Below the pieces are notes generated by a model. The model was not told the origin of the DNA. It was given only the letters and a program-made list of their open reading frames with translations, and ran no database searches. 64,000 nucleotides of DNA from Hyphomicrobium sp. (GTDB lineage Bacteria; Pseudomonadota; Alphaproteobacteria; Rhizobiales; Hyphomicrobiaceae). The DNA is taken from NCBI GenBank assembly GCA_030148425.1, contig JASBTM010000014.1, forward strand, positions 186,001 through 250,000, in the 5' to 3' direction. A program made the position numbers and the translations under genes. The stretch's first letter is position 1; each line of letters starts with the position of its first letter. This document shows positions 28,944 to 37,946 of the stretch, piece by piece.

Positions 28944-29897
28944 TCAGCGACCGCCGCTTGCGAGTTTGCGGACTTCTTCGCCGAAATCTTCTTCTTTCTT
29001 GTCGATACCTTCACCGAGCGCATAGCGGATGAAGCCGGCGACCTTGATCGCGGCACCGGAGGCCTTCTCGGCTTCTTTAATAGCCTGCGCGACCGTCGCC
29101 TTGCCGTCGCCGATCAGGAACGCCTGGTTCATGAGCACAACCGTACCGATGAATTCCTTGCGCAGCCGGCCCTCGCTGGCTTTGGCCAGAATGTCATCCG
29201 ACTTGCCGGCGTTGCGCGGCTCGGCCTTCGCCTGCTCGACGTAGACCGCCCTTTCGCGGTCAATCGCCTCTTGGGAAAGGTCACTCTCGTTGACAACGAG
29301 CGTGGTCGGCGAAGCTGCCACATGCATCGCGATTTTGCGGGCAAAATCGAAGAGCGTCGGCTCATCGCCCGCGCTTTCGAGCGCGACGAGCACGCCGATC
29401 TTGCCGAGGCCATCGGCGACGCGGTTGTGGATGTAGTCGGCAACGACGCCTTCCTTGACGGCAAGGGCCGCCGTGCGCCGCAGCGTCATGTTCTCGCCGA
29501 TCGTCGCGACGGCTTCCTGCAGCTGCACTTCGACGGTGTTCTTCGCGCCGGGATAGGTCGCAGCGAGAAGCGCGTTGAGATCACCCTTCGCGGCGGGAGC
29601 CAAGCTCGCGATGTCACGGACGAGCGTCTGGAACTGCTCGTTGCGAGCGACGAAATCCGTTTCCGAATTGACTTCGACCACCGCGCCCTCGCGGCCTTTG
29701 GCGACGATGCCGATGAGGCCATCGGCGGCAATGCGGCCAGACTTCTTCGCGGCTTTCGACAAGCCCTTTTTACGGAGCCAATCGACGGCTGCTTCGATAT
29801 CGCCGTTCGTTTCGGTCAGTGCGGTCTTGCAATCCATCATGCCGGCGCCGGTCATGTCGCGCAGCTTTTTCACATCAGCGGCGGTGATCGTCGTCAT
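28944..29897 (-). CDS. tsf: Elongation factor Ts
   Basis: A 317-residue nucleotide-exchange factor for EF-Tu. The N-terminal UBA-like domain holds [16 protein letters not shown], the core carries the SETDFVARN motif that intrudes into the EF-Tu site, and dimerisation-type repeats follow. The ATG at 29897 with AGGTGACAGGA upstream is preferred to a GTG at 29906. It is co-oriented with rpsB, 107 bp away. Confidence 0.96.
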   Translation of the reverse strand: MTTITAADVKKLRDMTGAGMMDCKTALTETNGDIEAAVDWLRKKGLSKAAKKSGRIAADGLIGIVAKGREGAVVEVNSETDFVARNEQFQTLVRDIASLAPAAKGDLNALLAATYPGAKNTVEVQLQEAVATIGENMTLRRTAALAVKEGVVADYIHNRVADGLGKIGVLVALESAGDEPTLFDFARKIAMHVAASPTTLVVNESDLSQEAIDRERAVYVEQAKAEPRNAGKSDDILAKASEGRLRKEFIGTVVLMNQAFLIGDGKATVAQAIKEAEKASGAAIKVAGFIRYALGEGIDKKEEDFGEEVRKLASGGR

Positions 29898-29917
29898 TCC
29901 TGTCACCTATGAGGTTC

Positions 29918-29939
29918 GAGGCGCCCTGTTGGGCGCCTC
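29918..29939 (-). promoter_or_regulatory. Hairpin in the rpsB-tsf spacer
   Basis: A 9-bp GAGGCGCCC/GGGCGCCTC stem with a 4-nt loop, 21 bp before the tsf start. There is no T-run, so it may tune rpsB/tsf expression or mRNA stability and not end transcription. Confidence 0.5.
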
Positions 29940-30004
29940 ATCAATGTTCATTCACGTTCGCGCTTCAAAAGCACGTCAGTTTTGTGTCGAAATGCCAACG
30001 TTGA

Positions 30005-30994
30005 TTAGACGCTGGCCGCCTCGACGAGTTTCTTGGCCTGAGCGACCCACTCTTCCTTGGCGATCTGGCCTTTGAGCTTGAGCTGACGATCGAGCGCCTC
30101 GGTGTAATCGGCGTCGAGATCGGCGAGCTGCCAGAAGTGATAGACGCCAGCGTCGTTGAGGCGCTGTTCGATCTTCGGCGAAACGCCGGTGATGCGCTTG
30201 AGGTCGTCGGCTTCGCCGCGCGGTGCTTCGATGCCCTTGAAGGTGACCTTCGGCAGCTCTTCGGCCGGAGGCGTCTCGGAGGCACCGACGTCTACGCCGG
30301 AGGAACCCTGAGAACGCTCAAGACCGTCAAGGGCCGCGCGAGCCATCAGATCGCAATAAAGCGTGATGGCGCGACCGGCGTCGTCGTTGCCCGGAACCGG
30401 ATAGTCGATGCCGTCCGGATCGCAGTTCGTATCGACGATGGCCACGATCGGAATGTTGAGCTTCCGTGCCTCCTGGATGGCGATCGATTCCTTATTCGTA
30501 TCGATGACCACGAGCAGGTCGGGCGTGCCGCCCATATCCTTGATGCCGCCAAGCGACTGATTGAGCTTTTCGCGCTCGCGCGTGAGGGTCAGAATTTCCT
30601 TTTTCGTGCGGCCCTGCGGATCGGCCAGAATGTCGTCGAGCTGACGAAGGCGGCGGATCGACTGCGAAACAGTCTTCCAGTTGGTCAGCGTGCCACCGAG
30701 CCAACGGTGGTTGATGAAATACTGGGCGCTGCGCTTCGCGGCTTCAGCGATGCCATCGGAAGCCTGGCGCTTCGTGGCGACGAAGAGCACGCGACCGCCG
30801 CCGGCAACCGTGTCGGAGACCTTGAGAAGCGCCTGGTGCAGCAACGGCACCGTCTGCGTCAGGTCGAGAATGTGGATTTTGTTGCGCGACCCATAGATGA
30901 ACGGCGCCATCTTGGGGTTCCAGCGGTGAGCCTGGTGGCCGAAGTGTACGCCAGCTTCCAATAGCTGACGCATGTTGAAGGCAGGAAGTGCCAT
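30005..30994 (-). CDS. rpsB: 30S ribosomal protein S2 with C-terminal extension
   Basis: A 329-residue S2. The core (1-230) has [26 protein letters not shown], the coiled-coil insertion and ALYCD-type ending around [13 protein letters not shown]. Typical bacterial S2 is about 240 residues; here a linker and a helical domain (about 265-329, starting [15 protein letters not shown]) are added. That domain resembles the last domain of NuoE at 54139-55368. Alphaproteobacterial S2 often has such an extension. It is the first gene of the rpsB-tsf unit, with a good promoter at 31140-31168. Confidence 0.96.
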   Translation of the reverse strand: MALPAFNMRQLLEAGVHFGHQAHRWNPKMAPFIYGSRNKIHILDLTQTVPLLHQALLKVSDTVAGGGRVLFVATKRQASDGIAEAAKRSAQYFINHRWLGGTLTNWKTVSQSIRRLRQLDDILADPQGRTKKEILTLTREREKLNQSLGGIKDMGGTPDLLVVIDTNKESIAIQEARKLNIPIVAIVDTNCDPDGIDYPVPGNDDAGRAITLYCDLMARAALDGLERSQGSSGVDVGASETPPAEELPKVTFKGIEAPRGEADDLKRITGVSPKIEQRLNDAGVYHFWQLADLDADYTEALDRQLKLKGQIAKEEWVAQAKKLVEAASV

Positions 30995-31329
30995 CCGTAG
31001 TTTCCTTTTCCGGTTAGACCTCCGCGAGACTTGAGAAGAGAATAGCGAGCCTTTTCAAAGGCCTACATTTCTCCACCGGAGCACGATGCGGGGCTTTTTA
31101 TCCGCATGGCGCAAATGTCTCGCGTGTGAGATGGGCGGCTATATACTGGGGATTGCGGCCGAGCGCAAGTCAGGGGCAGTCCGCTCGAGACTTGTATCAG
31201 CTGAGGCGCTGGCCACAGCTTAGTTCCTCCCCCAAAAACGCAGAAACGCACCGCAAAAGCCTAGCGGCTCTTTACGATGCGTGGCTGTTTCAGGAAATCC
31301 GCTGGCTACCTTCTTACGCAGGCAACCAG
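30995..31329 (-). other. rpsB leader and promoter interval
   Basis: About 335 bp without a gene. It holds the rpsB promoter, an inferred leader of about 140 nt with a small hairpin around 31085-31106, and the spacer after the 31330 gene. Nothing else was recognised. Confidence 0.6.
31140..31168 (-). promoter_or_regulatory. rpsB-tsf promoter
   Basis: On the minus strand TTGCGC (31168-31163), a 17-bp spacer and TATATA (31145-31140). This is a near-consensus housekeeping promoter about 145 bp before the rpsB start. Confidence 0.75.
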
Positions 31330-31689
31330 TTATTTGCACTTGGCGTCGAGCTTGGAGATGGCAGCGTCCATCGCGTTCGCTTCGGGCGTGCCATCAGCAG
31401 CATCCTGACCGGAATCCCACGCGTTCTCGAAATCGTCGCCGAGCGTCTTGAAATATCCGTCGATTTCATCGCCAGCGGCTTCGGCTTTCTTCTCGTCGTC
31501 ACCGACCTCGTCCATCTTCTTCGACATTGCGCAATAGGCTTTCACCTTCGCTGGGTCGGAGACAGCGGCTTCGAGGTTTTTCGTAATGTCTGCCGCGCTC
31601 AACTTGGGCGGCGCTTTCTCGTCATCGGCGGCGTGGGCTGCAGGAGCCAGAAGCAAGGCTGCGACCAAAACAGCATAGAATTTTGACAT
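31330..31689 (-). CDS. Secreted acidic protein of unknown function
   Basis: A 119-residue protein with a clear signal peptide (1-20, AHA-AD cleavage) and an acidic helical mature part with two cysteines (in KAYCAM and at the C-terminus, DAKCK) that could form a disulfide. No family was recognised. AGGGAAG lies before the ATG. Periplasmic location is inferred. Confidence 0.65.
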   Translation of the reverse strand: MSKFYAVLVAALLLAPAAHAADDEKAPPKLSAADITKNLEAAVSDPAKVKAYCAMSKKMDEVGDDEKKAEAAGDEIDGYFKTLGDDFENAWDSGQDAADGTPEANAMDAAISKLDAKCK

Positions 31690-31793
31690 GTCTTCCCTCG
31701 TTTTTCGCTAGCTCAGGGGTGCGGAGCTATGCACGCGAACTGTGTCAGAAGAAGGCAGCACGAATGGCGCTGCCTTCCATCGAAACGAGACGC

Positions 31794-32045
31794 TTAGCGC
31801 CACGCGCACTGGCGGTGGCCGTGACGATAACGGCAAACCCACTTGCGGTGGTGCCGCCAATTACGCGACTTGTAATGGCGCGTATTGTAATAGCGTTTCT
31901 TGTAATAGACGTGCTCAGCGACGGATTTGTCAGCATGCGCGCCGATGCCATTCAAGCTGGCGCCGGCAACACCGGCGCTGGCCGAGCCGGCAGCACCGAA
32001 GGCGACGGCAGCAAGCACAGCCGCTGCAATCAAGCTCTTTTTCAT
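31794..32045 (-). CDS. Small secreted basic Tyr/His-rich protein
   Basis: An 83-residue protein with a signal peptide (1-24, ending SASAG) and a mature part very rich in Tyr, His, Arg and Lys, with a CRYRHGHRQC segment that could form a small disulfide loop. The function is unknown. AGGAG lies 8 bp before the ATG. The leader can form a nested structure that pairs with the start codon. Confidence 0.7.
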   Translation of the reverse strand: MKKSLIAAAVLAAVAFGAAGSASAGVAGASLNGIGAHADKSVAEHVYYKKRYYNTRHYKSRNWRHHRKWVCRYRHGHRQCAWR

Positions 32046-32063
32046 TAGGGGCTCCTATCTACG

Positions 32064-32089
32064 AAAAAAGACGCGGTCTCTCACGTCTT
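32064..32089 (-). terminator. Terminator after dnaE / attenuator before the small secreted gene
   Basis: On the minus strand AAGACG, 10-nt loop, CGTCTT running into a T-run of six. It lies 95 bp after the dnaE stop but only 18 bp before the next start codon. Confidence 0.7.
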
Positions 32090-32183
32090 GAACCCCTAAC
32101 GCTTAGCCGAGAGAAAAGCCGTCGTTGATGACGATAAATATTCGGCGAAATGAGTGTAACATACGCGCCCGCAACCAGCGGTT

Positions 32184-35100
32184 TCAGCTTTCGATAATTT
32201 CCGCCACAATCGGCAGCGCTTCGATGCGAATGGACTCGCGCGGAGAGACATCGTAGCGGCCCGCAAGGACGAATTCCAATTCGCGATTGCGATCTTCAAG
32301 CGGCAGCACGATGCGAATTTCGCCGCCTCGCGCACTCGGTTTCAAGTACTTGCTAACTTCCGATACCGGCGTCGATTTCGCGACCACCGACTTTCGATCA
32401 AGAACCAACTTTAAATTGCGTGGCACTGCCGACGCAGCCTTGTCGAGTTCTTCAATCGCCTGCACCCGCATCTTCATCGTTTCGCCGTCGCGCTCAGCCT
32501 CGACCGAGACGATCACCGGCGTTCCGGCCTGCAAGAGATCGCGGCTGGCCGCCAACGTATCGGAAAAGATGACGGCTTCGAACTGACCGGTCGCGTCGGA
32601 AAATGTTGCGAATGCGAACTTGTTGCCCTTCTGCGACCGACGTTCGCGCGCGGCGATGACTATTCCAGCCAACCGTCCGGCAGTGGCACCGCGTTGGACC
32701 AACATTTCGAATTCACTGAACTTCTTGATGCCAAGCTTTTTGAGAACGCGGTCGTACTGGTCGAGCGGGTGGCCCGAGAGATAGAAGCCGATGGCTTGGA
32801 ATTCCTCCGACAGCTTCTCCATTGCGGTCCACGCGGAAGTAGCGCGCAAGACGAGATCCGCGGGCTTTCCAGCCGAGCCGAAAAGATCTGTCGTGCCTTG
32901 AGCTTCATCGGCCGTGCGTCGCTGCGCGGATGCGAGGATTGTGTCGGCGTTGGCGGCGACGAGAGCGCGGTTCGAGTTCAGGGTGTCGAACGCTCCGCCC
33001 TTGGCCAGCGTTTCGACGGCTCGCTTATTCAAAGCTTTGGCATCGACCCGCGCGGCGAAGTCAGCGAGGGATTCATAAGGGCCGGCCGAATTTCGTTCGC
33101 TGACGATCGTCTCGACTGCGCCTGCGCCGATATTCTTCAGAGCCGCGAGCGAATAGCGAATAGAGCCTAGCTTCGATTCACCCATGGGCGGCTCGACGCC
33201 GAAATCGACGCCCGAGTTATTGACGCACGGCGGCAGCATGCGAATGCCGGATTTCCGCGCTTCCGATGCGAACATCGCGAGCTTGTCGGTGTTGCCCATG
33301 TCGAGCGTCATCGAGGCGGCGAAGAATTCCTCGCGGAAGTTCGCCTTCAGGTAGGCCGTGTGATAGCTGACGAGCGCATAGGCGGCGGCATGCGATTTGT
33401 TGAAGCCATAGCCCGCGAACTTGTCGACAAGCTCGAAGATGTAGATCGCCTCATCTTTCTTCACGCCCTTTCCGAGGGCGCCCTCAACGAAGCGCGCTTG
33501 CTGCTTCGCCATTTCGGCTTTGTCTTTCTTACCCATCGCGCGGCGGAGCATATCGGCCTGGCCGAGCGTGTAGCCGCCCATCACCTGGGCGATCTGAATG
33601 ACCTGCTCCTGGTAGATGATGACGCCGTAGGTTTCCTTGAGGATGCCTTCGAGCATCGGATGCAAGTAATCGACAGGCTCTTCGCCGTGCTTGCGGTTGA
33701 TGTACGTGGGGATGTTGTCCATCGGGCCGGGGCGATAGAGCGCCACCATCGCGATGATGTCCTCGAAGCGGTCAGGCTTCAGCCGCTTCAAGCTTTCGCG
33801 CATGCCCGTACTTTCGAGCTGGAACACGCCCGCCGTATCGGCTTTCGCCAGCATTTCGTAGGCGGGTTTGTCATCAAGCGGCAGGCTCGGAAGATCGACC
33901 GTGATGCCACGGACTTTCTTGATGAGCTGAACCGCCTTTTCGAGGACCGTCAACGTTTTGAGGCCGAGAAAGTCGAACTTCACGAGACCGGCGGCCTCGA
34001 CCATTTTCCAGTTGTACTGGGTGATGGGAAAATTCGATTTCGGATCGCGATAGAGCGGCACAAGCTCTTCGAGCGGACGGTCGCCGATCACCATACCGGC
34101 GGCGTGGGTCGAGGCGTGGCGATAGAGACCTTCAAGCTTCTCGGCGATTTCGAGCAACCGCGCCACGATGGGTTCGCGGTCCCGTTCCTCCTGTAGCTTC
34201 GGCTCGCCATCGATGGCTTCGCGGAGCGTCACCGGATTGGCCGGATTGTTCGGCACGAGCTTGCAGAGCCGGTCGACCTGGCCATAGGGCATCTGCAGCA
34301 CGCGGCCGACGTCACGGAGCACAGCGCGGGCTTGCAGCTTACCATGCGTGATGATCTGCGCGACGCGGTCGCTGCCGTACTTCTTCTGAACGTAATCGAT
34401 GACGCGGTCGCGCTTCTCCTGGCAGAAGTCGATGTCGAAGTCCGGCATCGAGATACGTTCCGGATTCAGGAAGCGCTCGAATAGAAGACCGAATTGGAGC
34501 GGATCGAGATCGGTGATCGTCAATGCGTAGGCGACGAGCGAGCCCGCGCCAGAACCGCGGCCCGGTCCAACAGGCACGCCATTGGCTTTCGACCATTTGA
34601 TGAAGTCAGCAACGATCAGAAAGTAGCCGGGAAACTTCATTTGGGTGATGACGTCGATCTCGTAGACGAGACGCTTGTCGTAGTCATCGACCGTGAAACC
34701 CGCCGCGGGCCCGTGCGCTTCGAGGCGACGCTTCAAACCTTCGATTGCCTGCGCTTTCAGCTCGGCGGCTTCGAGACGAAAATTCTCGATCTCGCTCTGG
34801 CTGTCGTCGCCGGCGACGAAGCGCGGCAGAATGGGCTTCTTGCCTTCAGGACGGAACGCACAGCGGATTGCGATTTCTACGGTGTTCGCCAAAGCTTCAG
34901 GCAGATCCGCGAAGAGCGACGCCATTTCATCTTCGGTCTTGAGGTAATGCTCGGGGCTGGCCCGGCGGCGATTATCCTCGACGACGTAGCGGCCGTCGGC
35001 GATGCACAAAAGCGCATCGTGTGCTTCGTAATCTGCGCGCACGGCGAAATAGCATTCGTTGGTCGCGACGATCGGCAGTCGGCGCGCGTACGCGAGTTCG

Positions 35101-35732
35101 AGAAGCTGCGGCTCGACCTCGGCTTCTTCAGGAAGCCCGTGCCGCTGAAGCTCGATATAGAGCCGATCACCGAAAATCTTCTCGAGTGTCTTGAGCCTTT
35201 CCAGCGCATGATCCGGCTGGCCGTTGCGCAGCGCCGTGTCGATCGGACCTTGCGGTCCGCCCGAAAGCACGATCAGGCCCTCAGATAATTCTTCGAGCCT
35301 GCCGATCTTGACGTGCGCGGGCTCATCCGGGGACGCCTCGAAGTTCAAGGCTTTCGACAGCCGCATAAGATTGGAGAAGCCGTCGGCGTTCATGGCGAAG
35401 AGCGCGAGCTTGCCCGCGGGCTTCACGCGCGGCTCGTTGCTCATGGCTCGGAGCGCCGCAGCGGGACCCGTGTCGCGATTATCCCCAAAGTCGATATCGA
35501 GCGTGGTGCCCGCAATCGGCTGTACGCCTGCGCTCCAGAGCTTGTCGGAGAATTCGAGCGCGCCGAACAGATTGTTCGTATCGGTCAGCCCAAGGGCGGG
35601 CAGATTCATCGCCGTCGCGAGCTTGGCGAGCTTCGTGATCGGCAACGCGCCTTCGAGCAGCGAATAGGCCGAGTGGACCTTCAGGTGAATGAATTTCGGT
35701 GCGCGCGGCGCGGTGCGAATCGGAGCGTTCAT
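32184..35732 (-). CDS. dnaE: DNA polymerase III subunit alpha
   Basis: A 1182-residue replicative C-family polymerase. The PHP domain occupies about 10-290 (starting FIHLKVHSAYSLLEGAL). The polymerase palm has the catalytic PDFDIDFC motif (D431, D433) and the third acidic residue in KFDFLGLKTL. A helix-hairpin-helix region (GYGFNKSHAAAYALVSYHTA), an OB fold (about 1000-1080) and a C-terminal tau-binding tail follow. Length is normal for DnaE1. It is the last gene of the run from nuo through lol. Confidence 0.97.
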   Translation of the reverse strand: MNAPIRTAPRAPKFIHLKVHSAYSLLEGALPITKLAKLATAMNLPALGLTDTNNLFGALEFSDKLWSAGVQPIAGTTLDIDFGDNRDTGPAAALRAMSNEPRVKPAGKLALFAMNADGFSNLMRLSKALNFEASPDEPAHVKIGRLEELSEGLIVLSGGPQGPIDTALRNGQPDHALERLKTLEKIFGDRLYIELQRHGLPEEAEVEPQLLELAYARRLPIVATNECYFAVRADYEAHDALLCIADGRYVVEDNRRRASPEHYLKTEDEMASLFADLPEALANTVEIAIRCAFRPEGKKPILPRFVAGDDSQSEIENFRLEAAELKAQAIEGLKRRLEAHGPAAGFTVDDYDKRLVYEIDVITQMKFPGYFLIVADFIKWSKANGVPVGPGRGSGAGSLVAYALTITDLDPLQFGLLFERFLNPERISMPDFDIDFCQEKRDRVIDYVQKKYGSDRVAQIITHGKLQARAVLRDVGRVLQMPYGQVDRLCKLVPNNPANPVTLREAIDGEPKLQEERDREPIVARLLEIAEKLEGLYRHASTHAAGMVIGDRPLEELVPLYRDPKSNFPITQYNWKMVEAAGLVKFDFLGLKTLTVLEKAVQLIKKVRGITVDLPSLPLDDKPAYEMLAKADTAGVFQLESTGMRESLKRLKPDRFEDIIAMVALYRPGPMDNIPTYINRKHGEEPVDYLHPMLEGILKETYGVIIYQEQVIQIAQVMGGYTLGQADMLRRAMGKKDKAEMAKQQARFVEGALGKGVKKDEAIYIFELVDKFAGYGFNKSHAAAYALVSYHTAYLKANFREEFFAASMTLDMGNTDKLAMFASEARKSGIRMLPPCVNNSGVDFGVEPPMGESKLGSIRYSLAALKNIGAGAVETIVSERNSAGPYESLADFAARVDAKALNKRAVETLAKGGAFDTLNSNRALVAANADTILASAQRRTADEAQGTTDLFGSAGKPADLVLRATSAWTAMEKLSEEFQAIGFYLSGHPLDQYDRVLKKLGIKKFSEFEMLVQRGATAGRLAGIVIAARERRSQKGNKFAFATFSDATGQFEAVIFSDTLAASRDLLQAGTPVIVSVEAERDGETMKMRVQAIEELDKAASAVPRNLKLVLDRKSVVAKSTPVSEVSKYLKPSARGGEIRIVLPLEDRNRELEFVLAGRYDVSPRESIRIEALPIVAEIIES

Positions 35733-35825
35733 GAGCCTATTTTGCGCGCTTCAGAAACCGCTGTCTCGACGCAAAAAATGCGGGCAAAAACAGGACTATC
35801 GGCTTGTATTGGCCAAATCCGTCGG

Positions 35826-36542
35826 TCAGCGCGCCTTCGAGAGCGAAATTTCGACGAGCTGTCCTTCCTGCACCTGCAGCACACGGTCCATCCGGGCAGC
35901 AAGTTCCATATTGTGCGTGGCGATCAATGCCGCAACACCTTGGCGACGAATAACGTCGACCAGCTGGACAAAGACGTGGTCGGCCGTATGTGGATCGAGA
36001 TTGCCGGTCGGCTCATCGGCCAGCAGAAGCCTCGGGTTGTTTGCGAGGCCGCGGCAAATAGCGGTCCGCTGCTGCTCGCCGCCAGAAAGCTCGGCAGGGC
36101 GATGTTCGGCCCGTTTGGCAAGTCCAACACCGGCCAGAAGATCCTTCGCATGCGCTTCAGCGGCCTTGCGGCTTTTGCCGAGGATCAGCTGCGGAATGAC
36201 AACGTTTTCGAGCGCGCTGAACTCGGGCAGCAATTGGTGAAACTGATAGACGAAGCCGATCTCCTTGCGGCGCAGGCGCGTGCGGTCCGCTTCCGAGAGC
36301 GTCGCACAATCGCGGCCGTTGACCATGACCCGCCCGCTCGTCGGAGATTCGAGAAGCCCGGTGATGTGGAGAAGCGTCGACTTGCCGGCGCCGGATGGAC
36401 CCACGAGCGCAACAGCCTGTCCCGGCCAAAGCACCGCGTCCACGCCGCGAAGAACGACGATTTCTTTCTCGCCCTGCCGAAACGACCGGGTCACGCCCTC
36501 GAGCTGCAAGATCGGAGCTATCGGTGTTGAGTCCATGATCAT
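35826..36542 (-). CDS. lolD: Lipoprotein-releasing system ATP-binding protein LolD
   Basis: A 238-residue ABC ATPase that powers lipoprotein extraction from the inner membrane. Walker A GPSGAGKST is at 48-56, signature LSGGE at 152-156 and Walker B LLLADE at 172-177, followed by the H of THNME. The ATG at 36542 shares one base with the stop of the permease gene (TGATG overlap), which fixes the start and shows coupling. Confidence 0.95.
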   Translation of the reverse strand: MIMDSTPIAPILQLEGVTRSFRQGEKEIVVLRGVDAVLWPGQAVALVGPSGAGKSTLLHITGLLESPTSGRVMVNGRDCATLSEADRTRLRRKEIGFVYQFHQLLPEFSALENVVIPQLILGKSRKAAEAHAKDLLAGVGLAKRAEHRPAELSGGEQQRTAICRGLANNPRLLLADEPTGNLDPHTADHVFVQLVDVIRRQGVAALIATHNMELAARMDRVLQVQEGQLVEISLSKAR

Positions 36543-37858
36543 CACTCGTACCGCAGGGCTTCGACAGGATCGAGCTTCGAGGCCTTCCACGACGGGTAGA
36601 GCGTCGCGATGACCGACAGGAGCAGCGCCATGATGACGATACCGCCCGTTTCGTGAATGTCGATTTCGGCGGGAAGCTTCGTCAGATAATAGACGCTCGG
36701 ATCAAAGACCGTCGTGCCGGACACCCAAGACACGAAGTTCTTGATGTTCTCGATATTCCAGCAAAACAGCACCCCGATCACAAGACCGGCAAGGGTGCCG
36801 ACGATGCCGATCGAAGCGCCGGTGATGAGGAAGATGCGCATCACGGCGCCCTTCGTCGCGCCCATCGTCCGAAGAATTGCGATGTCGCGACCTTTGTCTT
36901 TTACGAGCATCATCAGTCCGGAGATGATGTTCAATGCCGCGACGAGCACGATCAGCGACAGAATAATGAACATCACGTTGCGCTCGACGGCCAGCACATT
37001 GAAGAACGTCTCGTTACGCTGACGCCAGTCGTTGACGGCAACCGTCGGGCCGCCCGCGGCCTTGATCAAGCCGTCGTAGTGATCGACATCCTCGGGATTG
37101 TCGACCACGACCTCGACGACGTCGACTTCTCCGGCTTTCGAGAAATATTTCTGAGCTTCGGCGAGCGGCATGAAGATCATCATGCGATCGTATTCCGACA
37201 TACCAAGCTCGAAGATCGATGTGATCTGATAGGCTTTCGAACGGGGCGCCGTGCCGAAGGGTGTGGAGGCGCCACGAGGCGAAACGAGCGTCACCGTATC
37301 GCCGAGGCCAACGCGCAACTGATTGGCAAGCCGCACGCCCATCGCGATGCCGCTCTGTTTGTCGAAGCCGTCAAGCGTGCCCGCGCGCATATTGTCGGAG
37401 ACGAGCTTCAAGGATTTCACATCGCTTTCGCGAAGTCCGCGGACAAGGCCGCCCAACGCTTGCGTGCTGGACGACACCATGACCTGCCCTTCGATGACCG
37501 GCATCGCGACTTTGACGCCCGGCACCTTGCGAATCGAATTGGCGATCTCGTCGTAATTGGTGAAGCGGTCGCCGACTTCCTGCACGATGACGTGCCCGTT
37601 GAGGCCCATGATCTTGGCAAAGAGGTCGTGGCGGAAGCCATTCATCACGGCCATCACGATAATCAGCGTCGCGACGCCAAGCATGATGCCGAGAAAAGAG
37701 AACCCCGCGATCACGGAGATAAAGCCTTCCTTGCGGCGTGCCCGCAAGTATCGGCCTGCGATCATCCATTCGAACGGCGAAAACGGCGCAGTTCCGCCCG
37801 CTGGAGCGTGATCCGCAGTCACTGCAGCGGTCCCCCCGCCCTGTGCCGTAACTGTCAT
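36542..37858 (-). CDS. lolC: Lipoprotein-releasing system permease LolC/E
   Basis: A 438-residue inner-membrane protein with four membrane segments and a large periplasmic MacB-type domain (about 55-280). It carries the conserved FEWMIAGRYLRARRKEGFISVIAGFS opening in two blocks and a C-terminal ALLLSVIATLYPSWKASKLDPVEALRYE end. Only one permease is present, as in many alphaproteobacteria, so it probably homodimerises with LolD. Confidence 0.93.
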   Translation of the reverse strand: MTVTAQGGGTAAVTADHAPAGGTAPFSPFEWMIAGRYLRARRKEGFISVIAGFSFLGIMLGVATLIIVMAVMNGFRHDLFAKIMGLNGHVIVQEVGDRFTNYDEIANSIRKVPGVKVAMPVIEGQVMVSSSTQALGGLVRGLRESDVKSLKLVSDNMRAGTLDGFDKQSGIAMGVRLANQLRVGLGDTVTLVSPRGASTPFGTAPRSKAYQITSIFELGMSEYDRMMIFMPLAEAQKYFSKAGEVDVVEVVVDNPEDVDHYDGLIKAAGGPTVAVNDWRQRNETFFNVLAVERNVMFIILSLIVLVAALNIISGLMMLVKDKGRDIAILRTMGATKGAVMRIFLITGASIGIVGTLAGLVIGVLFCWNIENIKNFVSWVSGTTVFDPSVYYLTKLPAEIDIHETGGIVIMALLLSVIATLYPSWKASKLDPVEALRYE

Positions 37859-37946
37859 CGTAGCCTCGCTGACGTTTCCCCGGTTGCGCGCCGCATCGCA
37901 GCTCCCTGTGTCGCTGTTAAGGCCATTTCACCGGATTGCGGCCGAT

